From Limonium bicolor (taxonomy: Eukaryota > Streptophyta > Magnoliopsida > Caryophyllales > Plumbaginaceae), in NCBI GenBank assembly GCA_023374045.1, contig CM041777.1:479795594-479859593 (forward strand): a DNA stretch of 64,000 nt, written 5' to 3'. A program made the translations under genes and the position numbers. Below, one piece after another: positions 1-11,698 of this stretch. Under the pieces are notes generated by a model. The model did no database searches. It was not told where the DNA came from and saw only the letters and a program-made list of their open reading frames with translations. Within the stretch, counting starts at the first letter, position 1. The number at the start of each line of letters is the position of its first letter.

Positions 1-2355
1 TACAGCTATCCATGTCATATCCCTCAATTCCATTCTTCTAATAAGATCCATTACATAACTCCTGTCACTGCCATACCGCAAAGCAGAATTGAGCAGATAA
101 TCACAAATTCGCGGCTTTAACTTCAGTCCTTTTTGTAAGGTATATAGAAAAACATCCACTGCCTGAGCTAGTTTTCCTTCTTGGCATAGACATCTTATCA
201 ACATTACACAGCTCGGAGCTGTGACATTAACTCGGCGGCCTACAAGAAGATGGAATATATCTAGTGCATCGTCTATTCTTTTTATTTCACAAAGCCCAAT
301 AATCCATATTGTATAGGGTCCTAAATCAATCTGTTTCAACCGAAAGTCTAGTTCAATCAATCCTTCAACAGCCTTCACCACCTCACCCCTCTCAAGATGC
401 CCCGAGATAAGTTTTAGTGCTTCATCTTCCTGGCCCTGAAGGCTCCTTAAGTATGTCAGCCAAAGAGTAAAAGTCATCAATACTTTACCTCTACGTGATA
501 ACCAAGTCATAAGTGATTTATACAAAGATGAGCTGGGTGAAGTTTCATTTTTCATGAACTGATCAAACATCTTTAGGGCATCCTCTTCCCTACCTACCCT
601 GTAGAGGCCATCAATTAGAGTTCCAAAAGTGACAGAATCGGGAGAAAGTCCCTTGACTTGCAACTCTTTGAACAGTTTAAGAGCTCCATTAGTATGACCA
701 GCCTTGCACATGTGATTGATGAGGATGTTGTAGGTGAATATGTTAGGCACAACTCCATTACCAATCAGTTTACTGAGAATCTTATAGGCCTTGAGATACA
801 ACCCTGAATCACACAACCGTTGAACTAGTTGTTGTAGGCTTGAACTATCAACAACACGATTTGCACCCTGAGATAAGAGAAGACATAGTGGAGGATTCCT
901 TCCGATCTCCATCTTGCAGAAGAGAAGGCGAGCTGCATCCAGATCACCAGCTTTACCTAGTGCATCAATGAAGGCATTAAATGTGACGACTGAAGGAAAA
1001 CATCCACGCTTCTCCATCTCCTCAAAAATATGCTTCGCATCCTCAATTAGCCCCTTTTCGCACATAGCACGGATAAGGATTGTGTAGGTGTATGCATCAG
1101 GGAAGCAACCCTTCTCCGGAATCACATCCATCAGGGACATTGCATCATCAACAAAACCAAGTTTGCAATAACCCTCAATTAGAGCATTATAACACTGCAT
1201 ATCAGGGACAAGACCTCTCTTTCTCATCTCTTTAAGAAATTGCAAAGCGTCTTCAACTCTACCGGCCTCGGAATAACCCCGAATCATTACAGTGTACAAT
1301 TCAACATCAGGCTTTATGTTTTCCCGGCAGAATTTCTTAAACCACCCATTGGCTTCCTCAAACCTTCCAACTCTGAATAAACCATCAATGATACAGCTAT
1401 ATGCCTCTATACCAAGAGTATATGCATATGGCTGAAACAATTTCAACAGCGTGAATGCCTCATCCATCCTACCTAGCTTACAGAAGCCGTTAAGCAGTGC
1501 ATTGCAGGTGATTTTGTCGGGAGAACAGCCACCACTACTTGCCATCTTGTTAAATAACAATTCCGCATCATCCACTCTCTTAGCCTTACAAAGGCCAGAC
1601 AAGACAATGGTATAAGTGACGTTGTTCAGGGATATGCTCCTCTGAGCCATCTCATCAAACAATTTGAGGGCATCCTGGGTCTTCCCAATCTTACATAAAC
1701 CGTCAATCAAAATGCTATAAGTAGCCAGATTTGGACTACAATTGGACTTCACCATCTGATTGTAAACGGCCAATGCTAATACAATCACATCTTTCTGCAC
1801 CATAAGATATAACACACAATTGTATGCATACACATTAGGCTGGCTACCAAAATGCCTCATCCTACCAAAAGCCTCCACTACCTTCTCTGCCAACTGTGCC
1901 TCCCAATAACCCAAAAACAACACAAGAAAGGCATCAGATGAGATTGGCACCTCACTGTCTTTGAGTTCCTCGAGTGATTTCCAATACAAATTGAACCCAC
2001 CCTCCTCTCCTTCACCAAGAAGCATGTCTATAATCAGCTGGTGGAGCTGCCATGTCTTCAGCCATCTCCTCCTTGTCGCCCAGATGAAAAAACGGAAACT
2101 CGATTGCAAATTAGGTGGGTTTTGAATTACCGAAGAGACAATCCTAGTAGATAGCTTGTGAGCAAGTAATTCAAGATGAGGTTCAATGGGGTTCACTTCT
2201 TTGAGAATATGAATGATCTTTCCAACCAACCTAGCATCAAACTCCGAAGTTGGATCTCTCTTGACAGTCGAGAGAGTGGGTACTAAATTGGAGCAATACG
2301 ACCTGAAGACACTATACGACGAGAATGGTCGCAAGAACAAGGGGAAAAACTTCAT
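1..2355 (-). CDS. P-class pentatricopeptide repeat protein, 3' end outside window
   Basis: PPR proteins bind organellar RNA base by base through tandem 35-residue helical pairs and act in transcript processing, stability or translation. The frame is open for all 785 codons from ATG 2355 to the window edge; an in-frame TAA lies two codons upstream of the ATG, which supports this start. The first ~25 residues are rich in F, S, R and lack acids, as expected for a mitochondrial or plastid presequence. About 17 degenerate PPR motifs run from residue ~170 to the edge, with repeated cores such as YNILIDGLCK, GRVEDALQFLKEM and RGCFPD. I see no E, DYW or SMR domain, so it is P-class. From memory it resembles the Arabidopsis At1g79540 group, but that assignment is uncertain. 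No intron interrupts the visible coding part. It is the only host gene recognised here. Confidence 0.95.
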   Translation of the reverse strand, partial: MKFFPLFLRPFSSYSVFRSYCSNLVPTLSTVKRDPTSEFDARLVGKIIHILKEVNPIEPHLELLAHKLSTRIVSSVIQNPPNLQSSFRFFIWATRRRWLKTWQLHQLIIDMLLGEGEEGGFNLYWKSLEELKDSEVPISSDAFLVLFLGYWEAQLAEKVVEAFGRMRHFGSQPNVYAYNCVLYLMVQKDVIVLALAVYNQMVKSNCSPNLATYSILIDGLCKIGKTQDALKLFDEMAQRSISLNNVTYTIVLSGLCKAKRVDDAELLFNKMASSGGCSPDKITCNALLNGFCKLGRMDEAFTLLKLFQPYAYTLGIEAYSCIIDGLFRVGRFEEANGWFKKFCRENIKPDVELYTVMIRGYSEAGRVEDALQFLKEMRKRGLVPDMQCYNALIEGYCKLGFVDDAMSLMDVIPEKGCFPDAYTYTILIRAMCEKGLIEDAKHIFEEMEKRGCFPSVVTFNAFIDALGKAGDLDAARLLFCKMEIGRNPPLCLLLSQGANRVVDSSSLQQLVQRLCDSGLYLKAYKILSKLIGNGVVPNIFTYNILINHMCKAGHTNGALKLFKELQVKGLSPDSVTFGTLIDGLYRVGREEDALKMFDQFMKNETSPSSSLYKSLMTWLSRRGKVLMTFTLWLTYLRSLQGQEDEALKLISGHLERGEVVKAVEGLIELDFRLKQIDLGPYTIWIIGLCEIKRIDDALDIFHLLVGRRVNVTAPSCVMLIRCLCQEGKLAQAVDVFLYTLQKGLKLKPRICDYLLNSALRYGSDRSYVMDLIRRMELRDMTWIAV

Positions 2356-2659
2356 TCTTTAAGTGGTGGATCAATAGATATTTCCCTGCCAATTATACGC
2401 AACATGTAAATGAAATGACAAACAGAGCGTAATATTTTGTATTCAAGACAAACAATAATCACACATTAAAAGGTCAGCCCCTAAACACCACATTAGATTC
2501 AACATCAACCGATAGAAGTAGTGAAGTAAGGAAATATGACATTCTTCAATTTGAACTAAATGAAGTAACAGAACAACCATACGAAGCTCACCAATCTACC
2601 ACACTATAACTTTAGAAAGAACACCTCATTGTTAAGAAAAAAATAGCAACATCACTAAT
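2356..2659. other. 5' flank or UTR of the PPR gene
   Basis: AT-rich, no ORF. On the minus strand a possible 3' splice site (GGCAG before GGAAATATC) lies near 2386, about 30 nt upstream of the PPR start codon. It could close a 5'-UTR intron opening near 8884. This is a reading of splice signals only. Confidence 0.35.
2655..2659. repeat. TSD of solo LTR F, left copy
   Basis: CTAAT directly before the LTR terminus TGTAACACCCC; matching copy at 8077-8081. Confidence 0.9.
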
Positions 2660-4925
2660 TGTAACACCCCAACTCTAAATCCCGTAATTAACGTCTAATA
2701 ACCTCCAACATAATCAACAAACCACAGCGGAAATAATTTAAACAGATTCGGTGTTACCGCCGCCAGCCACCTACGTGACTGACAAGACCTTTCCTCCCAA
2801 CATGTTACGGTCTGAATGACTGGAAATACATTACAATCTCCTTAAATTACATACCGAGTCGCTAAGTCTTAATTAATACAACACCCTTCTAAATACAACT
2901 TATAATGAAATCAATACGAATCCCAAGTCCTAAGTGTACCCCGCCTACTCTCGGTCGGGTCTAATCTCCTTTGCGTACCTGTGAATGGTTGGCCATGAAA
3001 TGGCTCAGCAAAACGAATTGCTGGTATGGAATCGTGTAGCCCACGTGCGACCGGGCTACACTCAACTAATTGGTCGGATGAACATGTAGTTAATTTATTA
3101 ACAGACATGCATATATAATAAAACACTGTAAACACTCAGCATGCCGATCACATAGTCAACAAACAATCAACAAGTGATCCTACTCAACGGGATCAAATCG
3201 TCACAACAGGGTTAGCCTTCTTCTGCTCAATTAGTGCAATGCTCTCATTGGTGTTGTTTATATTCCAATATTTTCCTTACAATCTACACAACGGAATTGT
3301 GCATATACATTTAGAGTTCTCAGGACAGTCTGAATTTTTGAGACTGCTTACAGTTTTAACTTAGGGCAGGTGGCCCGTACCAAGCGAATACTACGCATTC
3401 ACAAACCAACAGTCTGTGCCGATAGTGGCACATATACATAAAATATATATACATATAACTCACCCCTGTCAATGATCATATGCCAAAGACGGGGAGCCAA
3501 TCGCTTGGCCCCGGGGCAGCGCAGTCCGTAGACGCACTCCAACGAGGTTGGTCCTATTATAGATACCACCCTCTCAATCCAATAAACACGCGTGCCCGGT
3601 CTACCCGGATCCTCTCGTCCCCCCAACAATTAGCGTTAGTCAATTCTCATAATCTCTCCCTTTGTTACTTTGGGACATCACTTTGATGTCGTTAACAATT
3701 AATACGGAAGATGTAATTCGATATTACACTCATATAATCCCTCCGCTTAATCTCATTGAACTCTCCATTTATGATCTAATTCGTTTCCTCGTATCTCAGG
3801 CTACTCTACCGTGTAGTTAGCAGCACGACAAATATCAAGACGGATTATTCACCACACAAATACAAGCAACAATAATAGTCCAGTTTACATGTTTTAATCT
3901 TGGGGGTCATTTTTCACACAAGCAGCTAGCACACAAGCTGAGTATAACTCGGTAGCAAGAAGGCTGCAAGAAACCATACCGTACACCGGAGAAACGCTAA
4001 CGTGAAGTCCCACGTCCGTTCTCTAAATCCCCAAGTCTGGAATATAATACACTACGCATTAATTCCTTATAATTTCATGCACTATTCTATTTCCCGTATA
4101 TCTACCAACCTTCGTAGTTAACCCCATTAATTAATCACAAATCATTAATGGGGTTATCCATGCGGCACTCCATACGGAGTTAATCAAGTTAATTCTCTTA
4201 ACTTAATTTACCAACTACATTATATAGTTTCACAATTCAACTTCTGACGCCTTAAGGTTCTTAATATTTAATGTGGTAATAAAGTTGTCTCTCTTAGTGT
4301 TATACTATGTAACCTCATACTTAACGACTCCCATGTTAATCCTCGTGAGTTATCTCTTTACTGTATGTAACATATTTCTCTTTGTATAATTCTTCTAGTT
4401 TAACGTATTAACCTTGTATACTTGTATATATATGTATACATGTATGTTCTTAACAATTCCAATGTAGTACCAATATTACATTAAACCTCTTAGTATCTAC
4501 CCAACATACACAACCTTCACCCTTAATATTTATGATTTTTCACTGATAATTCCCTCCTCAAATTGTATTTAACGTTATATCGTTCCTCAAATATTTCGTA
4601 ACTTAAACTTTAACCCCATTAATTAATATACTTAATGTAAGTATGTCCCCACCAATTTAACGTCACACTAATATATACATTCCAATCCTCATAGTTTTCT
4701 AAGTCCCGTATAATTAATAAAGTTCCTTTTGTCTTAATCGTTTAACTCTATGTACATATGTGTATTCATTCACCTATATATATAGTCTCATCCTCTGACG
4801 TTCACCCGTCATATATACATATATCAAGCTTTTATATATATATATATATATATACATGCTCTACCCAATTCAATTACCAACTGTGTATATACTTGTATAT
4901 ACACATATATATGTATATATATATA

Positions 4926-4974
<49 letters not shown>

Positions 4975-7900
4975 CTTAATTCAAATGCTTGTCAAGATTA
5001 TAACTCTCCCTCCTTCATCATATGTACATATAATACATAAGAAACATTAGTAATTCTCAACCTTATAATTCAAATACAATTATACTATATCTTATAAGTT
5101 AATTCCTCCCTCATTTAGTATGGAGTTCTAACCCTCTAACCACATATATTTGTATACACATATGTATATGTATGCTCCGTAATTTCTAATGCCAGTCCAT
5201 AATTTAGTATGTGCTGTTATAGTATAGAAATATCAGAATTCTTGTGTTGTTTTTCTTGTTTAACGACCCACTGAAAATCTGTTTAATTAACCCACATTTA
5301 CAACAATTTTTTTTACAACCTTGACAATATTGACGTGTATATAACCAGTATTTCTCGTTAATTTGACCAAGATGCTAATATTATTTCATTCCTCATATTA
5401 ATTTCTATTTCCCAAATATACCGTTGAACTGAAGCTTTACAATTATCTCCCTAGACATAATCCAATTCGTATATATTAGCACCTATGTCTATTCACCTAA
5501 AACAAATCAGAATACCATTGAGGTCACTAATTACCCATTCATATATCGGTAACCCAAATCTCTCAACGACTAACCCATTAACCGGTAATAGCCACAAGCA
5601 TATTAATAATCCAATATTCTTTAACCGACCACTATTTAATTGGCATAGTCAACACTAGCATATTTAACGAAAATCCTAAAACTTGTAATTCACCTACAAT
5701 TCACTATCTTCCAATTCCATTAATCCCGCAACAGCCACTAACTAATTTAACCTTCAGAACAATTGTCATCATATTATCACTTAAGCATCTAGTCACCAGA
5801 ACGCTAAATTTGACTTAGTCAAATTCTTCCTTAACACTAACTTCCTTCACTAACACAATAATTCCAAAATCTCCACTAACCGCACACTAAGAGCAATAGT
5901 AATAAATAAATAGAAGAACATGAATCGTGACTAGCTTGTGAATGGTTTCATAATTGCAACTCCAAAGTAAAAACCAGTCGCTATCACCGTTAATCATCAT
6001 TACCCCAATTTCCAATCGACCAACACTCCAAAAATGCCCACATATATCCCGACTTGAAATCAAAACAACACACAAAATGAAAATCACCAGATTCACGGTT
6101 CCAGTTGCTTCTACTAGTGTCTTTCTGTATTCACACATTAATTTTTTTTTTCCCACCCAGTCCTCGTTGTTACAGAAACAGAAGTATGAAAGGTGTAATA
6201 ATCCTATTTTTATTTGTATTCAGCTTCTAAATAAATCTAGGTTTTCAATTTTCCTTCTCAGATTCACAACAATACAACAACTTATAACAATAAGGAAAGT
6301 AGTAGGCAGTGTTAGGAACCACACACGTACACCTAATAACCACTCAGCCACTTAGTTACTTTCCAATGTTCAGTACCAACACTATCAAGAAAATTCCCAG
6401 AATCAAACCCACGCATCCTTTCCCAAACCGTAACTCAATAATGTTTCCAATATCACACACAACCATTATCCCAACCGCAACTCAGTTAGGGTTTGTTCAA
6501 CCCAACTAATTAATTAAATTTTTTTTTTCTGGATTAACATTCATAATGAAACTCAATAAGATAACATGGTCTGAACTATGGTCAGAGATTCTACAAGGAT
6601 TTGCCTTCGTATTGAAACCGAAATACAGATTTGCTCACCACTCAATAAGCCCTTGAATTGGTTTTGTTTTTGGAGTTGTTTCAGTTTTGCCGTGGCCAGA
6701 TTCCCCAGCTTCTAATGTTCTTCAACATACACGAACAGAGAAGACCATGGGGAAGTTAGGTTTGGAATCGGCGCAGGTTTAACAACAAAATCGCAAAAGA
6801 GAAACAAGATTTCACCTTGCTTAAACCCATTCTGATGAACGAGCACAACAAAGCCTGAATGCTGGAAAAATGGAGATGGCGCAGATTCATATGCTCCTTG
6901 TTTGTCGGCTAGGTTTAGAAACTATAGAAGAGAATGAGGTATAGGAAAGACTTAGAATTGAATTTGTAATAAACCAGAAGTGGAATCACAGAGGCGATTT
7001 ATCCTTACCACAGGGTCTCGGTTTGCACAGAAACTGGCCAGTGATTGACAATTTTAGAAACGCATACCCTAGGAGAGAATGAAGGCTGGCACAGATGTTC
7101 CTTGCTCAGTCGGTTGCCAAAGAAATCAGAAGAACAGGAGAGAAGAGAGGCATAGCATGTGTGTTCTTGTTCTGTGGAGGTGTCGATTTTCTTAGAGGAG
7201 AAGGAGATGTTTACCAGTTCAGGGATTGAATGCAGAGAAAGGAAGGAGGGCGGCGACAAGAGAACGCAGCCAGTATGTTCCTTGTTCGATTGGGGTGCAA
7301 TTACCGTAATTGCAGAGAATGAGGGTTGGCCATTTTTTTTTGTTTGTTGTTGGGTTAATTAAAAGGGGTGGGTTGGCTCCAGATTGGGAATGGGCTGGTG
7401 ATTACCGTGAGGGCATGAAGACTGGGTTGTTGATTACATTTTTTTTTGTTTGGGTCAGTAGACATATTACCGAGATGGAAGGGAGACTGGGCCGGTCCAC
7501 TCATTTGGCTGGTCGGCCCAATTTTTTTTTATTGTTAATGTCGTTTTTTTTGGCTCGTTTTATACCCGTTTTTCGTGTCATTTGTGATACGTTACCCTGT
7601 TTAACGAGACGGACCATTTTATGTCTTCTAATTTATACTTTCAAACAATAATTATTATTGTTGTTTATAAATTCTATTAATTGGTATATATTTCCGAATT
7701 GGTTTACGTTTCGTCATTTTAGACGAGAACGCCTCGTCTTTTATTCCGACTGCTTAGCCAATTTTTGATTGCCTCAAAAATTACCCAAATAACTTTATAA
7801 GGTTTTTAAGACCTTGTGTTCACTTCTAAAATGTTTGTGACATAAATTTTTTTTTGATGTAAAAACGATTAATTTTATTCTCGTTTATATTCCTTTTCTA

Positions 7901-8076
7901 AAACCTCCATAATGTCGTTTCAGGTTTCGTTAATGTTTCCTAACGACTTCATAGGGTATAATTAAATATTGTACTATTCCCTTTTACTTATTTGGGGTAT
8001 TCCTTAATCTCTCATTAATTACCCTTACTTAATTAATTCATGATTAATTAGAATAATTAAGGTTTGGGATATTTCA
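2660..8076 (-). mobile_element. Solo LTR F, Tekay/Del-like Ty3/gypsy
   Basis: A 5417-bp segment begins TGTAACACCCC and ends GGGATATTTCA, the reverse complement of the TGAAATACCCC to GGGGTGTTACA termini seen in the other long LTRs of this window. It is flanked on both sides by CTAAT (2655-2659 and 8077-8081), a perfect 5-bp target-site duplication. No PBS, polypurine tract or pol sequence is associated, so it is a solo LTR left by LTR-LTR recombination. It is longer than the LTRs of B, C and D. No protein-coding content is recognised; ORFs inside are short and of low complexity. Confidence 0.9.
4832..4972. repeat. (TA)n microsatellite cluster in LTR F
   Basis: Two long runs of alternating TA (about 4832-4853 and 4905-4972) separated by mixed sequence. 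The translations across it are pure YI repeats and not genes. Confidence 0.95.
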
Positions 8077-8081
8077 CTAAT
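8077..8081. repeat. TSD of solo LTR F, right copy
   Basis: CTAAT directly after the LTR terminus ATTTCA; pairs with 2655-2659. Confidence 0.9.
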
Positions 8082-9325
8082 GTAGACATCTTATCAATAC
8101 GTGTACACCCATCTCGAAACTAAACCAGCCATATGAGACATATGAGCAAAGCTTAGGTAGACGCTAGATTAGAGCCATGTTACGTGAATCTACTTTTTAC
8201 ATTAAGAGAAATTTGCTTCATCAACAAACATAGCGACAAATCATACATAACTAGCACCAACTATATATAACAATCCCAATGACCAGAAAATCTTTTACTT
8301 GATCCTTTTATACTTGAGACCAATCGGAGAGAATAATAATAGAGTCCACTAATCACGTACTTCTACACTAAAACCCCTATAAATCTTAACCAGTCAATGT
8401 ATGGTTTCATATTTACACTTCCTTAATCAGTCAGCCGCCATTACACTCTAATCCCAAAACCCTAGAAATTCCAGTTAACTACCACGTACCAGAGCAGCCG
8501 AAGAGGGGAAGAAGTGGAAAACAGACCAAAACAGACCGCACCTATTACATTGTTATCTCATCCTCTTCCATGGAAAACGACATAGATACACAGAAACATA
8601 AGGAAGAAGTGAAACAGAAGGAAGAAATTGGTATAAAGGCAACCGCAGGATAGAAAAAAAACTGAAAACAAAACAATATCATTCTAGGCCTAAAAATAAC
8701 ACTTCAAAATTCTGAATAGCAGAAGGTAATTAAAGGGGAAAGCAAAGCAATAGATTAAATTCAGAAGTTCAAACCACCAACAGCTAAATAAACACCAAGA
8801 ATAATACTTCTGAATTCTGAATTCTGATTCAACATCCTTCAGTCCAAAAGAAGCAACCAAGAAGAAGAAGAAAAGAAAACTCACCGAGGATGAGTAATGT
8901 CGGTGGCGCTCTCTGTCTCTGCCTCTGGTCGGCTCTTTGTCTCTGTCCGGTGTTCGAAATGCGAGGGGGAGTGGAGGAGTAGATGAGTCGATCGAGCTCG
9001 GGATGGACTGGGGGAGGAATGCGGGGAGATGGACTGTTACCGGGGACAGGAACGCGGCGAAGAGGAGTGGAGGAACAAGGCTGGAATCGTGGATGGAGGT
9101 CAGGAGGTCAGGTCGAGTGGAATCGTGGATGGAGGGTCGGGGATACGCAGGTTTCTAAAGGCATCAAATTTACCTTTTGCTAAAGACATTAGTATTAATC
9201 TAATATTATCTAGAAAATTTAAATAGTAAATTAAAAAAATTATTGACTTATTTTGTGGGTTCTTATTATTATGAAAAGTAAACTTTATTAATTATTTTGT
9301 AATTATAATATATATATATTACATA
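8082..9325. other. Host spacer between solo LTR F and element C
   Basis: Non-repetitive host DNA. 8082-8480 is AT-rich with no coding signal. 8885-9170 is GC-richer and purine-rich on the plus strand, with the phrase GGAATCGTGGATGGAG occurring twice (9078-9133). 9200-9325 is very AT-rich. No convincing ORF. Confidence 0.6.
8885..9170 (-). other. Possible non-coding first exon of the PPR gene
   Basis: On the minus strand this GC-richer block ends in CATCCTCG followed by GTGAGTTTTC, a good plant 5' splice site at 8884-8883, and then a T-rich intron-like stretch. If it pairs with the acceptor near 2386, a 5'-UTR intron of about 6.5 kb would contain solo LTR F. No transcript evidence is available and the transcription start is unknown; it could equally belong to an unrelated transcript. 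Confidence 0.3.
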
Positions 9326-11476
9326 TGAAATACCCCGAACTTAATTAGGGTGATTAAATTACTCTAATATGACATTGAGGGTCTATTAGTGCCTAATGAA
9401 TTTTGGTAAAGAGAATAAATCCAAAAGAAACAAGAAAAACGCTTAAAAAGCAAAAAACTCTAAATTGAGCGTTATGTGACCGTAGGAGGAATACGACCTC
9501 GACAAGGGTCTGAGATGAATTTAAAAGGCTTAATAATGCCTAAATAGTATACGGAAACAATTTCTGAAGAAAACGGATCCAAATAATGTACTAAAATGCT
9601 AATAAAGCTTTAGTGCACGTTTTTCGAGAAAACCCGAAAAACGTGGCTTTAAGTGGTCAAACGAACCCGTAAAAAATTATAGTTCATCAAATAACTATAA
9701 ATAAACATTAATGAAAGCTTAAGAGCCATTAAATTAAAGAAACGAGAAAATTCCGGAAAACGGGTCCGGTTAGTGAATAGTGCTAAAACCGGGTAAATAA
9801 ACAAGCGTTTTCTGTAAAAGACGAAAAACGCTCCAGCAAGGGCATATAGTGGGGCCGGTTTTCTTAATTAAATCAGCCCTCACACTCTTGACTAGCTAGC
9901 TTATTAAATAAGTCAAAAAGCAAAAACAAATAAAGTAAAAAGTAAAAAGTGCATAAAACACCTTACCTTTCTCTCTCTCTTCATTTTCTTTCTTTCCCAG
10001 CTGAGCCATCCCTCTCTCTGCCGTATCCTCCCCTCCAAGCCAGCCTCCTCCTTCCTCCTCTTCTCTGTTACGAAAAATGAAGGAGCATTCATGGCTTCCT
10101 CCTCCTTCTTTTGCTTGGATAAAGCTCCAAACACAAAAATAATTACATATTTGAACTCCCCTCACCAAGCTCTTTCATTCCCTTTTTTCAAAATTTCGAA
10201 TGGAGGAAGTTGACCTCCATGGGTTTTAGCCATTTGAAGAGGAAAACACATTTTCTTGAAGCTTGGAGTCTCACCATTCTTCTAAGGTAAAAAGATTCAC
10301 CAAAAATCTCACTTTTCTCCATCTTCTTGGGTTGACCGAATTTTTACCCCTTGTAATGCCTTGTTCTTTCTTCATTTGAGCTATTCTCCAAACCACCAAT
10401 GGTGTATTAGAGCCCATCCTTTGATTCATGGCAAGAACCTATTTCTAGGGTTTCCAAGGTAATGCCAATTTAAGTGTTTTAAGCATTTTAATTGATGAGT
10501 TTAGTGTTTCTACTTAAACTCATTTCCTTTACTTGAATGATGGGCTGGAGCATGGGCAAATACATTGCCCACGTGACCAAAAATGGATGGGAGAAGAGAA
10601 GAGGAGAAATTAAAAGGGGATTTGAATATTCAAGGTAAGAAATCCACCTTAAACTTGGTTTTGATTGCTTTGGAATTTGGGATGGGTTAAATTAAATAAT
10701 GAACCCAAATTATGTGAAATAAAGTAGTTGGTTGAAGTTGCGGGAATTTGTGGATTGTTGTTTGAATTAAGGGCTTAAGTGCCAAGCTTTTAAGCCATTG
10801 TGGTTCATTGAGATTTTGGAGCTATATTTTGTTTTAATGAAGTTTTGAGGATATATTATGCTCTGGTAGGACCCTTGAATGGGTGTGCCTAGTTTAGGAT
10901 TGAAAAAGAATGAGAAATGATGAATGTGGATATGGAAGATTTATGGGGAGGTTATGGCAAAATTTTAGTAGGAAAAGAGTGTTTCAGGTGGCTTGGTAAG
11001 TGGGGAAAAATTAAGTGTTCATTTGGGTATAGTTGAGTGGGTTAGTAGCCTTGGAATGGTAGATGGAGATTGGATTAGAAAAGGATAAAAATCTGTAGCA
11101 ATATGCATATGAGGATCTTAGAAATACTAGGAAAGAGTTAGTGTGCAAAAACTTGGAAATGGAGGATGAACTTGGGTTTTAGAGATGCCTTTGTCTAGGA
11201 ATGATATGGAATGGTCAAATAGAGTGGGAACAATAATGCAAGTGCCAAGAGGTAAAATCTATAGCACTGGTGTGCAAAATGTAACAGTGGGAATGGAAAA
11301 ATTTGTGAATTTGAGCAAGGATTTGAGTAGGGATTTTACTAAAGATTTGAAGTGGTTTAGTGCATGTTTTGAGGTGTTTAAACATGTAGGAAATGTGTGG
11401 AAAGATTAGGAAATGATTAGGGGTGAATTAGGGGTTAAAACTGGTGGAAAACTGTAAATTTTGACAGTTTCAGGGG

Positions 11477-11658
11477 TGGTCCGGGTTTGAAAATCAGTAC
11501 ACAAACCCGGACCATAGCAAAAACATGGCAGAAGACCATCCTAGGGGGTGGTCCGGGTTTGTAAACCCGGACACAAACCCGGACCACATAGAAAAATAGG
11601 CAGAAACATATTTCAGAGATTGGTCCGGGTTTGTAGACCCGGACACAAACCCGGACCA
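11477..11658 (+). repeat. Three GC-rich hairpins, 72-bp period, in LTR C
   Basis: Three 38-nt inverted repeats start at 11477, 11549 and 11621, an exact 72-bp period. Each begins TGGTCCGGGTTTG and ends with CAAACCCGGACCA. The 34-nt spacers between them are less conserved. In RNA each would form a stem of about 13 bp. The same architecture with different inner arms is in LTR B at 37001-37186. Confidence 0.95.
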
Positions 11659-11693
11659 CTATAAAAAATGAAGAGAATGTGTTTTAATGGGTT

Positions 11694-11698
11694 CTAAT
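11694..11698. repeat. TSD of element A, left
   Basis: CTAAT before TGAAATACCCC; matching copy at 56731-56735. Confidence 0.9.

Larger units (their letters stand above)
9326..11698 (+). mobile_element. Element C, left LTR, first part
   Basis: Starts TGAAATACCCCGAAC and runs to the insertion site of element A. It continues at 56736 and ends at 58777, giving an LTR of about 4415 bp once A is removed. The opening 400 bases match solo LTR B closely (GAACTTAA, GGTGATTAAATTA, AATCCAAAAGAAA), so B and C are one family. ACATA at 9321-9325 may be C's left TSD; the other copy lies outside the window. Part of the LTR is T/C-rich with splice-like signals, and a GC-rich hairpin array sits at 11477-11658. 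Confidence 0.85.

Noticed and set aside
4758..5050. Two ORFs of 64-73 codons
   Set aside because: Translations of a TA microsatellite; low complexity.
7488..7522. GC-rich inverted repeat in LTR F as a member of the hairpin array
   Set aside because: Only one imperfect unit and not at the 2-kb position seen in B, C and D.
11477..11658. Regularly spaced palindromes as a CRISPR array
   Set aside because: Eukaryotic LTR context, only three units, no cas genes; spacers are related to each other.
11694..11698. Elements A and F as ends of one large insertion, because both have TSD CTAAT
   Set aside because: Each CTAAT pair is locally consistent with its own element's termini; the shared pentamer is likely chance in AT-rich DNA.
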